Of a stretch of DNA of 64,000 bases, positions 17,708 to 28,031 are shown piece by piece. The notes under the pieces were generated by a model, which saw nothing but the letters and a program-made list of their open reading frames with translations, was not told the DNA's origin and searched no databases. The first letter of the stretch is position 1, and every line of letters starts with the position of its first letter. The stretch lies in NCBI GenBank assembly GCA_002437815.1, contig DJRP01000034.1, positions 119,414 through 183,413 of the forward strand, written 5' to 3'. The stretch is from Collinsella sp. UBA6357 (GTDB lineage Bacteria > Actinomycetota > Coriobacteriia > Coriobacteriales > Coriobacteriaceae). Both the position numbers and the translations under genes were made by a program.

Positions 17708-18498
17708 TGCCCATCGGACCTGCGCGCATGCCGCTCTTCGACCATCTGGGCGAGCTTCGCCGCCGATTGACCATCGTGGTCGTATCGGTGTTTGCCGCCG
17801 CCATCGTTCTGTACTTTGCCACGCCCGTGGTGCTCGACATCCTTGAGGATCCCATTCGTGGCTTTGTCCCCGATGGCAAGTTCTATATCACCACCACGCT
17901 CGGCGGCTTTGGCCTGCGCTTCTCGCTGGCTCTTAAGATGGCCGTCGTGATGTGCACGCCCATGATCATCTGGCAGATCCTGGCATTCTTCTTGCCGGCG
18001 CTGCGCCCCAACGAGCGCAAGTGGGTCGTTCCCACGGTGCTGGCGGCCACGGTACTGTTCTTCCTGGGCGCCATCTTCTGCTACTTCATCATCATTCCGG
18101 CGGGCTTTGAATGGCTGATCGGCGAGACCAACGCCGTCGCCACGGCCCTGCCCGATCTCGAGAACTACGTCAACATGGAGCTGCTCTTTATGATCGGTTT
18201 CGGCGTGGCTTTCGAGCTGCCGCTCATTATCTTCTACCTGTCGGTCTTCCATATCGTCTCCTACGCCCAGTTCCGCGGTGCCTGGCGCTATGTCTACGTT
18301 GGTCTGCTGGTCGCCTCGGCGATCATCACGCCCGACGGCTCGCCGGTCACGCTCGGTCTTATGTTCGGAGCGCTGATCTCGCTCTACGAGGTTTCGCTCG
18401 CTGTCGCCCGCGTGGTCATCACCGCGCGCGAGGGCAAGCAGGGCCTGTTCGAGAGCCGTCTGGGGCTTTTTGCGGATGACGAGGACGAAGAGGAGTAG
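17707..18498 (+). CDS. tatC: Sec-independent translocase subunit TatC
   Basis: Core membrane receptor of the Tat export system, binding twin-arginine signal peptides. The 263-residue protein has six predicted membrane helices and the family-typical N-terminal MPLFDHLGELRRRL, followed by FLPALRPNERKW and the late ASAIITPDGSPVT segment. It begins at the ATG that shares its A with the tatA stop (TAATG) and ends six bases before hypA. Tat is used to export folded metalloenzymes, including NiFe hydrogenases, which makes the hypA-hypB neighbours meaningful. Confidence 0.95.
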   Translation: MPIGPARMPLFDHLGELRRRLTIVVVSVFAAAIVLYFATPVVLDILEDPIRGFVPDGKFYITTTLGGFGLRFSLALKMAVVMCTPMIIWQILAFFLPALRPNERKWVVPTVLAATVLFFLGAIFCYFIIIPAGFEWLIGETNAVATALPDLENYVNMELLFMIGFGVAFELPLIIFYLSVFHIVSYAQFRGAWRYVYVGLLVASAIITPDGSPVTLGLMFGALISLYEVSLAVARVVITAREGKQGLFESRLGLFADDEDEEE

Positions 18499-18504
18499 CA
18501 CGGT

Positions 18505-18858
18505 ATGCACGAGGTTGGCATCGTCAACGGCATACTCGATACAGTGATTCGTGCGGCACGCGGGGCGGGCGCCTCGCGTGTCGTTTCTGTTTCGCTGAGA
18601 ATCGGGGATATGACCGAGGTCGTGCGCGATGCGCTCGATTTTGCCTGGGAGACCTTTAGGGAAGAGGACCCCATCACGGCGGACTGCGAGCTTGCGGTGG
18701 AGGAAGTTCACCCGCAAAGCGAGTGCCTGGACTGCGGGACGGTCTTCGATCACGATCGCTTTCATTGCCGCTGTCCGCAGTGCGGCGGCGCCAATATTCG
18801 CCTGATACACGGTCGCGAGCTCGATATCGCGAGCATCGAGGTCGAAACCCCCGAGTGA
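18505..18858 (+). CDS. hypA: Hydrogenase/urease nickel incorporation protein HypA
   Basis: Nickel metallochaperone of 117 residues that hands Ni(II) to NiFe enzymes together with HypB. The nickel site is the N-terminal MHE (His2). The structural zinc site is two CxxC pairs, Cys74/Cys77 and Cys90/Cys93 (CLDCG and CPQCG). It follows tatC by six bases and precedes hypB by 40, so all three are likely one transcript. No hydrogenase structural gene or hypC-F is in the window. Confidence 0.93.
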   Translation: MHEVGIVNGILDTVIRAARGAGASRVVSVSLRIGDMTEVVRDALDFAWETFREEDPITADCELAVEEVHPQSECLDCGTVFDHDRFHCRCPQCGGANIRLIHGRELDIASIEVETPE

Positions 18859-18898
18859 CGCATCGGTTCCATTTCAACATGCAGAGGAGAGCAACCCA

Positions 18899-19582
18899 AT
18901 GGCTGAGAAGACTATCGATATCGCATCGCCCATCCTGTCGCGCAACGAGCGCCTGGCAGAGCAGCTGCGCCAGCGCTTTCACGATACGAAGACCTATGTG
19001 ATCAACGTGCTGTCGAGCCCCGGTTCGGGTAAGACCACCACGATTCTGGGCACCAACGAGCGCCTGCGCGACAAGGCGGGCCTGCGCTGTGCCGTCATCG
19101 AGGGCGATATCGCCTCTGACGTCGATGCCGTTACCATGAAGGAGGCCGGCATGCCGGCCATCCAGATCAACACGGGCGGGCTGTGCCATCTCGAGGGCAA
19201 TATGATCATGGAGGCCGTCGATGCGTTTGACCAGGCAATCGGCCTCGACAACATCGACGTGATCTTTATCGAGAACGTGGGCAACCTCGTGTGCCCCGTC
19301 GACTTCGATCTGGGCGAGAATCTTTCCATCATGATCCTGTCGGTGCCCGAGGGCGATGACAAACCGCTCAAGTATCCGGGCATCTTCCAGCACGCCGGGG
19401 CCCAGCTGCTCAACAAGGTGGATGTGGCCGCTGCTTTCGATTTTGATATGGATGGGTATACTAAGACCCTCGATGACCTCAATCCGCAGGCACCGCGCTT
19501 TAGCGTGAGCGCCCGTCGCGGCGAGGGCATGGATGCCTGGTGCGATTGGCTCATCGGGCAGATTAAGAAGGAAAGGGCGTAA
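18899..19582 (+). CDS. hypB: Hydrogenase nickel incorporation GTPase HypB
   Basis: GTPase that drives nickel insertion with HypA. The 227-residue protein has the P-loop SSPGSGKTT at 39-47, the metal/GTP switch region EGDIASDVDA, NTGGLCHLEG (with the conserved Cys-His of the dimer metal site), and IENVGNLVCP. It lacks the His-rich N-terminal stretch that stores nickel in some species. The start ATG 18899 follows GAGGAG. It ends just before topA. Confidence 0.94.
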   Translation: MAEKTIDIASPILSRNERLAEQLRQRFHDTKTYVINVLSSPGSGKTTTILGTNERLRDKAGLRCAVIEGDIASDVDAVTMKEAGMPAIQINTGGLCHLEGNMIMEAVDAFDQAIGLDNIDVIFIENVGNLVCPVDFDLGENLSIMILSVPEGDDKPLKYPGIFQHAGAQLLNKVDVAAAFDFDMDGYTKTLDDLNPQAPRFSVSARRGEGMDAWCDWLIGQIKKERA

Positions 19583-19632
19583 GTCGGTCGCAACTGTGCG
19601 GGCGCTGCCAAAATACGAGATAGGAGCCTCTT

Positions 19633-22227
19633 TTGAAGCTCATCATCGCTGAGAAGAACGACGCTGCGCGCCAGATCGCCGAGCGTCTTGCCACGGGCAA
19701 ACCCAAAAAGGACAAGGTCTATAACACCGCCATCTACCGCTTTGAGTGGGCGGGGGAGGAGTGCGTGACGATCGGCCTTGCCGGTCATATCCTGGCACCC
19801 GATTTTTGCGATTCGATTCTGTTCGACAAAAAACTAGGCTGGTATTCGGTTACCGAGGACGGCGAGATGCTTCCCGCCGACATGCCAGACGGCCTGCCGC
19901 GTCCGCCTTACGACACCAAGCGCAAGCCCTATCTGCCCGACGGCATCTCCATCAAGGGCTGGAAGCTCGAGAGTCTGCCCTACCTTACATGGGCACCTGT
20001 CATCAAGCTGCCGGCCGAGAAGGAACTCATTCGCTCGCTCAAGAATCTGGCCAAGAAATCCGACAGCGTCATCATTGCCACGGACTTCGATCGCGAGGGC
20101 GAGCTGATCGGTTCGGACGCGCTCAACAAGGTGCGCGAGGTCGCACCCGATCTTCCCGTGAGCCGTGCGCAGTACTCGTCGTTTACCAAGGCCGAGATTA
20201 CGCACGCTTTCGACAACCTGGTCTCGCTCGATCAGAACCTCGCCGATGCCGGTGAGTCCCGCCAGCATATCGACCTGATCTGGGGCGCGGTGCTCACGCG
20301 CTACCTTACCTTGGCCAAGTTCGGCGGCTTTGGCAACGTGCGCTCCGCCGGTCGCGTTCAGACGCCGACGCTTGCCCTGGTGGTCGAGCGCGAGCGCGAG
20401 CGCATGGCCTTTGTGCCCGAAGACTATTGGCAGATTCGCGGCCTGGGTGCCGCGCAGGGTGCCTCGGAGGACGAGCGTTTCAAGATCGCGCACAAGACCG
20501 CGCGTTTTACCGACAAGGCGGCCGCCGAGACGGCGTACGGCCACGTCGACGGGGCCATGATGGCTACTGTTACCGCGGTGACCAAGCGCTCGCGCAAGCA
20601 ACAGCCGCCCACGCCGTTTGCGACCACATCGCTCCAGGCGGCTGCGGCCGCCGAGGGTATCTCGCCGGCGCGCACCATGCGCATCGCCGAGTCGCTCTAT
20701 ATGGCGGGCCTTATCAGCTACCCGCGTGTCGACAACACCGTCTACCCGCGCACGCTCGATCTGGGCGGCGTGGTCAAGGACCTCGCCAAGATCAACCCGG
20801 CGCTGGCGCCGGTGTGCAAAAAGGTGTTGGCCGGTCCCATGAAGCCCACGCGCGGCAAAGTCGAGACCACCGACCACCCGCCGATCTACCCCACGGGCGA
20901 AGGCGATCCCTCGACGCTCGACGGCGGACAAAAGAAACTCTACGACCTGATCGCCCGCCGCTTCCTGGCGACGCTCATGGGCCCGGCGACCATCGAGAAC
21001 ACCAAGCTTACGCTTGATGTGAACGGCGAGCCGTTCGTGGCATCGGGCGACGTCTTGGTAGAGGCGGGCTTCCGCGAGGCCTATCCCTACGGCCTCAAGC
21101 GCGACGAGCAGATGCCGCCGCTTTCCGAGGGCGACACGGTGGACGTGTTCGACATCAAGCTCGAGGCCAAACAGACCGAGCCGCCCGCACGCTATAGCCA
21201 GGGCAAGCTCGTGCAGGAGATGGAAAAACGCGGTCTGGGCACCAAGTCCACGCGCGCGAGCATCATCGAGCGCCTCTACACCGTGCGCTATCTCAAAAAC
21301 GACCCCGTCGAGCCGAGCCAGCTGGGCATCGCCATCATCGATGCCCTCTCGCAGTTTGCCCCGCGTATCACGAGCCCCGATATGACCAGCGAGCTCGATC
21401 AGGACATGACCCGCGTGGAACGCGGCGAGGATACCGAGGAGCACGTGGTGTCGCACTCGCGGGCGCTTCTCGCCGGTATCTTGGACGAGCTGCTCAAGCA
21501 TACGCAGGAGTTGGGTGACGCCATCAGCGATGCCGTTACGGCCGATGCGCGTGTGGGTGCCTGCCCCAAGTGCGGCAAGGATCTGGTCATGAAGACGAGC
21601 GCCAAGACCCGCGGCAGCTTTATCGGTTGCATGGGTTGGCCCGATTGCGACGTGACCTATCCGGTGCCGAGCGGCGTCAAGGTGAGTCCGCTCGACGGCG
21701 AGGCCGCCGTGTGTCCCGAATGCGGCGCGCCGCGTATCAAGTGCCAGCCGTTCCGGAGTAAGGCCTACGAGATCTGCGTCAACCCCAAGTGCCCCACCAA
21801 CTACGAACCCGATCTCAAGGTGGGGGAGTGCAAGGTGTGCGCCGAGGCCGGACGTCATGGTGACCTGATCGCGCACAAGTCCGAGAAGAGCGGCAAGCGC
21901 TTTATTCGCTGCACCAACTACGAGGAATGCAACGTAAGCTACCCGCTGCCGGCACGCGGCAAGCTCGAGGCCACGGGCGAGACCTGTCCTGAGTGCGGGG
22001 CGCCCATCGTGGTGGTCAACACGGCGCGCGGTCCGTGGCGCATCTGCGTCAACATGGATTGCCCCTCCAAGGAGAAGAAGCCTGCCCGCGGCCGTGGCCG
22101 TGCGGCGAGCAAATCCTCGGCGGCCAAGAAGTCGACAACAGCCAAAAAGTCGACAACCAAGAAATCGACTGCCAAGAAGACCACGGCCAAGAAGACCACG
22201 GCCAAGAAGTCGAACGCAGCTGAGTAG
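19633..22227 (+). CDS. topA: DNA topoisomerase I (type IA)
   Basis: Relaxes negative supercoils by cutting and rejoining one DNA strand. It has 864 residues: an N-terminal Toprim domain (Glu7 in IIAEKNDAA; DFDREGE with Asp151, Asp153, Glu155), the catalytic Tyr363 in ISYPRVDNTVYP, then three to four Cys4 zinc modules (about 637-800; CPKCG, CPECG, CKVCA). A basic tail (about 816-864) of repeated AKKSTT/AKKTT units, like histone H1-type tails, probably binds DNA. The N-terminal and active-site sequences resemble the archaeal-type subgroup. Start is TTG 19633 with TAGGAG upstream. Confidence 0.93.
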   Translation: MKLIIAEKNDAARQIAERLATGKPKKDKVYNTAIYRFEWAGEECVTIGLAGHILAPDFCDSILFDKKLGWYSVTEDGEMLPADMPDGLPRPPYDTKRKPYLPDGISIKGWKLESLPYLTWAPVIKLPAEKELIRSLKNLAKKSDSVIIATDFDREGELIGSDALNKVREVAPDLPVSRAQYSSFTKAEITHAFDNLVSLDQNLADAGESRQHIDLIWGAVLTRYLTLAKFGGFGNVRSAGRVQTPTLALVVERERERMAFVPEDYWQIRGLGAAQGASEDERFKIAHKTARFTDKAAAETAYGHVDGAMMATVTAVTKRSRKQQPPTPFATTSLQAAAAAEGISPARTMRIAESLYMAGLISYPRVDNTVYPRTLDLGGVVKDLAKINPALAPVCKKVLAGPMKPTRGKVETTDHPPIYPTGEGDPSTLDGGQKKLYDLIARRFLATLMGPATIENTKLTLDVNGEPFVASGDVLVEAGFREAYPYGLKRDEQMPPLSEGDTVDVFDIKLEAKQTEPPARYSQGKLVQEMEKRGLGTKSTRASIIERLYTVRYLKNDPVEPSQLGIAIIDALSQFAPRITSPDMTSELDQDMTRVERGEDTEEHVVSHSRALLAGILDELLKHTQELGDAISDAVTADARVGACPKCGKDLVMKTSAKTRGSFIGCMGWPDCDVTYPVPSGVKVSPLDGEAAVCPECGAPRIKCQPFRSKAYEICVNPKCPTNYEPDLKVGECKVCAEAGRHGDLIAHKSEKSGKRFIRCTNYEECNVSYPLPARGKLEATGETCPECGAPIVVVNTARGPWRICVNMDCPSKEKKPARGRGRAASKSSAAKKSTTAKKSTTKKSTAKKTTAKKTTAKKSNAAE

Positions 22228-22237
22228 CCTAAACAGC

Positions 22238-22282
22238 AGGGCCGCCCAGACGTCGATCGTCCGGGCGGCCCTGTTCGTTTTT
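22238..22282 (+). terminator. Terminator of topA
   Basis: Stem AGGGCCGCCC (22238-22247) with GGGCGGCCCT (22263-22272), then TTCGTTTTT. It separates topA from the convergent zinc-ribbon gene. Confidence 0.9.
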
Positions 22283-22301
22283 CTATGCGCTGGCAGGGCG
22301 G

Positions 22302-23327
22302 CTATTCGACTTCCGTCGGTTTGGCGCCGTCATAGCGCTCTTCGTAATCCAGACGATATTTGTTGTCGTTGGTGCCCGCCACGTTATCCTTGGCAAGCGG
22401 TGCCACGATCTCGTCTTGATGATCAGCCGGCGTGTCGTAGCGCAGACTGATGTCCCATGCGTCGCAAATCGCCTCGATGCGGTGGTCCAGGTCATCGAAC
22501 AGGGCCACGATATCCTTCCATGAACGATAGTTTTGCGAGCTCAACGGCACGTCGAGGTCTTCGGCCTCATCATGCAGGTCCTCGATTTGATCTTCAAGCG
22601 ATTCGGCGATGCCTGCGGAGCTTTGGCGCACGCTGTAGTCTTCCTTGAGGTAGTCCTGGTTGAAAGTGGCCGCGCAGTCACGCACCTGCTGGTCGAGGTC
22701 TGCAAGCCTGCTGTAATGGCTGTCGAGCTGACGGTAGATGTTTCTTTCAGAGATGGTTTGGGTGTTGTCATCAGCGTCGTCATCATCATCGTCGTCGAGC
22801 GAGTTGGGATCGCCCTGAGGTGCCTGTTCGTCCTCGGTGACGCTTGCGTGCTTGGTCTTTTCGATCTTGGCGTCCTGCGCATCGGTGTCAGAACCAAGGG
22901 GATTGATGGCGAATATCACGATGCCGGCGATCGCAAGTGCCACCACGATAACGAGGGCGGCAACGACGGGGCCGGTTTTTCGGGGCTGCTGTGCTGCGTT
23001 ACCTGCGTTCGTTTGACGTATATGCTCCGACGGCGTCACGGGCTGGGGGTTGGCTGCCGCCCAGCGCTGCGTGGTGCCTGGGTCCATGGCCGGCGAGGGG
23101 CCGTTGCAGTCGAGTTGCCGCGTGGGCTGGGTGGAGGCCTGCACGACGGTTTTGTCGGAGTCCGCGGTGGTCGCGGATGCGGAGGGGGTTGCCCCGGGCT
23201 TCTCCGTGCCGGCCTCTTCGGGAGCTGCGGCTTGGGGCCCGTCGGTCGGTGCCGGGGTGCCGCAATTGGTGCAGAACTTTTCGGTATCGCTCAAGCGCTT
23301 GCCGCACTGGGTGCAAAAACGGGGCAT
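22302..23327 (-). CDS. Zinc-ribbon single-pass membrane protein of unknown function
   Basis: 341 residues: an N-terminal zinc ribbon (Cys5, Cys8, Cys19, Cys22; FCTQCGKRLS and FCTNCG), a Pro/Ala/Thr-rich linker to about 118, one membrane helix at 119-142, a short acidic run (five or more Asp in a row) and a helical, probably extracytoplasmic, C-terminal domain of about 150 residues. The ribbon would be cytoplasmic. Such proteins are common in gut actinobacteria and clostridia, and their function is unknown. Monocistronic, divergent from tmk. Confidence 0.8.
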   Translation of the reverse strand: MPRFCTQCGKRLSDTEKFCTNCGTPAPTDGPQAAAPEEAGTEKPGATPSASATTADSDKTVVQASTQPTRQLDCNGPSPAMDPGTTQRWAAANPQPVTPSEHIRQTNAGNAAQQPRKTGPVVAALVIVVALAIAGIVIFAINPLGSDTDAQDAKIEKTKHASVTEDEQAPQGDPNSLDDDDDDDADDNTQTISERNIYRQLDSHYSRLADLDQQVRDCAATFNQDYLKEDYSVRQSSAGIAESLEDQIEDLHDEAEDLDVPLSSQNYRSWKDIVALFDDLDHRIEAICDAWDISLRYDTPADHQDEIVAPLAKDNVAGTNDNKYRLDYEERYDGAKPTEVE

Positions 23328-23567
23328 GGTCGTTCCTTTCGGGAAAGTGCCGTACAGCCTGTCTCTGATTATATGGAATACGTTTGATTACGAGCCGATC
23401 GCGGGTTGCCAAAACGAGATTGTTCGTGCCGGGTTTGGTGGCTCGTCGTATGTTTAGTGCGGCCCCCGCGACGTACGCGCGTTAAGGAGTGGGGTACCAT
23501 AAGCGTGTCTGTGTAAACAGGGATGCGGGCTGGCCTGCCCGCGTTGAAATCGAAGGCGGAAGGCACT

Positions 23568-24266
23568 ATGGCGCAGCCCAACACAACCGAGCACGCGGCG
23601 TTTATCACGCTCGAGGGCGTCGACGGCGCCGGTAAATCGACACAGGCGCGCCTGCTTGCGCGGGCACTCGAGCTTGCCGGCTACCAGGTGGTGCGCCTGC
23701 GCGAACCGGGCGGAACCGCCATCAGCGAAAAGATCCGCTCGCTGCTGCTCGATCCCGCCAATACGGCCATGGGCGATACCTGCGAGCTTTTGCTCTACGA
23801 GGCGGCGCGCGCCCAGCTCGTGCACGAGGTCATCAAACCCGCACTCAGGTCCGGCAAGGTGGTCGTGTGCGATAGATTCTACGATTCCACCACCTGCTAT
23901 CAGGCCTTTGCCGATGGTTTGGATCGCTTGGTGGTACGCGATGCCAACAATCTGGCGGTTGCGGGGACCCATCCCGACCTGACGCTGGTCTATCAGATCG
24001 ATCCCGTGAAGGCTGCCGAGCGCATGGCTGCGCGTGCCGGTGTCGATCGCATGGAGGCCAAGGGCATGGAGTTCCAGGAGCGCGTCTACCGCGGTTTCGC
24101 AACCATTGCCGCCGAGGAGCCGGCTCGCGTGAAGCTCGTCGATGCGACCGAGGATATCGCACACGTTTTCTCTCACACACTCGCCGAGGTGCGCCGTCTG
24201 GGACTCGAGATCTCGGGCGACATCGCCCGCTCCGCTTTTGTCGACGTTATGCCGGAGGTCGAGTAG
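23568..24266 (+). CDS. tmk: Thymidylate kinase
   Basis: Phosphorylates dTMP to dTDP for DNA synthesis. The 232-residue protein has the P-loop EGVDGAGKST (residues 16-25), the LREPGGTAISEKIR segment that contacts dTMP, and the DRFYDSTTCYQ motif. ATG 23568 has GGCGGAAGG upstream. It is the first gene of tmk-holB-ricT, an arrangement shared with many Gram-positive bacteria; one base separates the tmk stop from the holB start. Confidence 0.95.
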   Translation: MAQPNTTEHAAFITLEGVDGAGKSTQARLLARALELAGYQVVRLREPGGTAISEKIRSLLLDPANTAMGDTCELLLYEAARAQLVHEVIKPALRSGKVVVCDRFYDSTTCYQAFADGLDRLVVRDANNLAVAGTHPDLTLVYQIDPVKAAERMAARAGVDRMEAKGMEFQERVYRGFATIAAEEPARVKLVDATEDIAHVFSHTLAEVRRLGLEISGDIARSAFVDVMPEVE

Positions 24267-24267
24267 C

Positions 24268-25388
<1,121 letters not shown>

Positions 25389-25398
<10 letters not shown>

Positions 25399-27116
25399 TT
25401 GTTCCCGTCAAGTTCACGTTCGCCTCGCGCGATCTGTGGTTCGATCCCCAGGATCTCGATATCGTCGAGGCCGATTACGCTATCTGCTCCACGGAGCGCG
25501 GAACCGAGATCGGTTTGGTCACCGCCGATCCTTTCGAGGTTCCCAAGGCCGAGATCGGTCAACCGCTCAAGCCGGTGCTGCGTGTCGCGAGCGATATCGA
25601 TCTTCAGCTTGCCGATGATCTGGCTATCCAGGGCGATGAGGCCATGGTTGATTTTCGTCGTCTGGTCAAGGAGCTCGATCTCGAGATGAAACCCGTGGGC
25701 GTCGAGTACCTGTTTGGCGGGGAGAAGGCCGTCTTCTATTTTGCCGCCGAGGACCGCGTTGATTTTCGTCAGCTGGTCAAGGAGCTTTCGTCGCTGTTCC
25801 ACATTCGCGTCGACATGCGCCAGATCGGCGTGCGCGACGAGACGCGCCTGGTGGGCGGCTATGCCCAGTGCGGTCAGGAGCTTTGCTGCGCGCGTTTTGG
25901 CGGGCAGTTCGAGCCCGTTTCGATCCGCATGGCCAAGGAGCAGGACCTGCCGCTCAACTCGTCCAAGATCTCGGGCGTGTGCGGTCGCCTCATGTGCTGC
26001 CTGCGCTACGAGTTCGAGGCCTACAAGGATTTCAAGAGCCGAGCGCCCAAAAAGAAGACGCTCATCGATACGCCGCTGGGCAAGGCGCGCATTCAGGAAT
26101 ACGACACGCCGCGCGAGCAGCTTACGCTGCGTCTTGAGAACGGCAAGGTCTTCAAGGTCAACTTGTCCGATATGACGTGCTCGGAGGGCTGCAAGAAGAA
26201 AGCTGCCGAGCAGGGCTGCAACTGTCGACCCGACTGCGTGACGCGCGATGTGCTCGAGCGCATCGAATCACCCGAGATGAAGCTCGCTCTCATGGAGCTC
26301 GATCGCGAGAATGGCGTCGATGTGGGCGACGGTCTGTCGAGCGCCGACCGCCTGGTGGGGACGGCGAGTCCTAAGCGCCGGCGTTCGCGCGATGGGGAAC
26401 CCGGTGCGGGCTCGAGTGACGGCCGCGGTCGCGGCAAGGGGCGCGCGACCAAGACCTCTGGGCCCGAGCAGGCCGATGCGGCCGCAACGACGCGTCGCCG
26501 CCGCAAGCGGGGTACATCTTCCGAGGCCGCCGGCGAGCCGGGTCGCGGTGCTTCGGCTTCCAAAGAGCGTGAGTCTCAGCAGCAGCCGCGCGGTGGCGGC
26601 ATGAATCCCACGCGCCGTCGCCGTCGCCATCTGTCGAGCGAGGAGCGCGAGGACGCCTTCCGTGCCGCTGCGGCTCGTGATGCCAAGGCCAAGACGCCCG
26701 ATGCTGGCAACAACGGTGCGGCAGATGGAAAGGCCGTGAACGCGCAACGTTCCGACGGCGAGGCTTCGCCGCGTCCGCGCCGTCGCCGTCATACTTCGAG
26801 TGCGCAGCAAAAGCCTCAGGTGCCCTCGGTGGCCGATCAGGTCTCGGACGGTGAGGTCAAGGTTACGCGCCGCAGGCCGGGGGATGGCGGGGGCGCTGCC
26901 GCCAAGGGCGCGCGCTCCGAGCGCGATGACCGCGCGGCACGTGACGAGCGTGCAACGCGAGGCGATCATTTTGCTCCTACTGGCGGGGATGACACTTCCT
27001 CGTCTGATGGTCAGGGCCAGCAGCGACGCCGTCGTCGGCGCTCACGCAAGCCGCGCCAGGATGGCGGCGACAACGGTGCCGCGGGTGCATCAGCGCAACA
27101 GCCGGCCGGCGAATAA
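25389..27116 (+). CDS. ricT: PSP1-domain protein, RicT/YaaT homologue with long basic tail
   Basis: In Bacillus, RicT (YaaT) with RicA and RicF binds Fe-S clusters and supports RNase Y processing, sporulation and competence; it also lies beside holB there. Residues 1-300 are the PSP1 core with conserved cysteines Cys161, Cys166, Cys167, Cys198, Cys202, Cys203 (CGQELCC and CGRLMCC), likely cluster ligands. Residues about 310-575 form a low-complexity tail rich in Arg, Gly, Ala and Ser with several RRRR runs (TRRRRKRG, RRRRRH), far longer than in Bacillus and suggestive of RNA binding. Function is inferred from homology and context. Confidence 0.87.
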
Positions 27117-27180
27117 GTCGCCTGCCGAAACGCTGCGCTACCTGTGGCTCGCTTTGAGGTAACATTCATCTAGGCAAACC

Positions 27181-27218
27181 ACCCTCTCCGCGTACAAACG
27201 TGGGGAGGGTTTTGCTTT
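27181..27218 (+). terminator. Terminator of tmk-holB-ricT, overlapping the comF ribosome site
   Basis: Stem ACCCTCTCC (27181-27189) with GGGGAGGGT (27202-27210), then TTTGCTTT. The right arm is also the only Shine-Dalgarno candidate for the comF TTG start at 27217. Confidence 0.65.
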
Positions 27219-28023
27219 GAAGTGGCCATTTGATCTTATCGGGGCATCGCCGTGCGATGCAAAGTTGCCGTCGGCGTTCCAATTTCGACCGTTTGCCGAA
27301 CGCGCGGGTGAGTTTGCGCTCGAGTTGCTGTCACCCACCCGTTGCGTCGGTTGTGAGCGGGCCGGCGCGCTCATCTGTTCAAACTGTCTGACCAAGATCC
27401 AGGCAATCGATCCTACCGAATGCTGCACACGGTGTGCAGCGCCCTTTGGCAAGCTGCTGTGCACCGAGTGCGCCCGCGAGGGTGAGGCGGCCCTTATGGC
27501 CGCAGCACTTGACCGCTGTCTGGCCTGCGCGGTATATACCGCACCGCTACCGCGCATCATCAAGGGCTACAAAGACGGGGGAGAGCGACGTCTGGCTCCA
27601 CTTTTGGCCGAGCTGCTGCTCGATGCCGCGCTCCACGCCGAATCGGTGTCGTCCGACCGTTTTGGAGGACTGCTGAGCGCTAAGGATGCCGTGGTATTCG
27701 TGCCGGCGACGGCGGCTGCGTATCGGCGGCGCGGGTTCGACCATACTGAAGCCATCGCCCTGCCGTTTTGTGAGCTTGCTGGTCTACCCCTGCTTGATGC
27801 GCTCGTGAAAAGCGGACATGCCGATCAGCGCTCCATGGGACGTGATGAGCGGCGCACGTCGGCTTCCGGTGCCTATGAGACCGTCGAGGACGTTCGAGGG
27901 ATGCATCTGCTGCTCATCGACGACGTCATAACGACCGGCGCCACGATGTCTGCCGCCTCGCTTGAGCTTAAGCGTGCGGGAGCCGCGTCGGTCGAGGGCC
28001 TGGCCCTTGCCCGCGTTTGGTAG
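27217..28023 (+). CDS. comF: ComF-family phosphoribosyltransferase-like protein
   Basis: 268 residues. The N-terminal part has a zinc-ribbon (CVGCERAG, CSNCLTK, CCTRCAAP, CTECARE), and the C-terminal half is a phosphoribosyltransferase fold with the PRPP loop LLIDDVITTGATM. ComF/ComFC proteins support DNA uptake in competent bacteria; the substrate is unsettled. The TTG 27217 start is chosen because GGGGAGGG lies eight bases before it, though that sequence is also a terminator arm. No other competence gene is in the window. Confidence 0.85.
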   Translation: MKWPFDLIGASPCDAKLPSAFQFRPFAERAGEFALELLSPTRCVGCERAGALICSNCLTKIQAIDPTECCTRCAAPFGKLLCTECAREGEAALMAAALDRCLACAVYTAPLPRIIKGYKDGGERRLAPLLAELLLDAALHAESVSSDRFGGLLSAKDAVVFVPATAAAYRRRGFDHTEAIALPFCELAGLPLLDALVKSGHADQRSMGRDERRTSASGAYETVEDVRGMHLLLIDDVITTGATMSAASLELKRAGAASVEGLALARVW

Positions 28024-28031
28024 GTGGGATT

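Noticed and set aside
17224..18810. 528-residue minus-strand ORF opposite tatA/tatC/hypA
   Set aside because: Low-complexity, derived from the antisense of the acidic tat tail; the plus-strand genes are certain.
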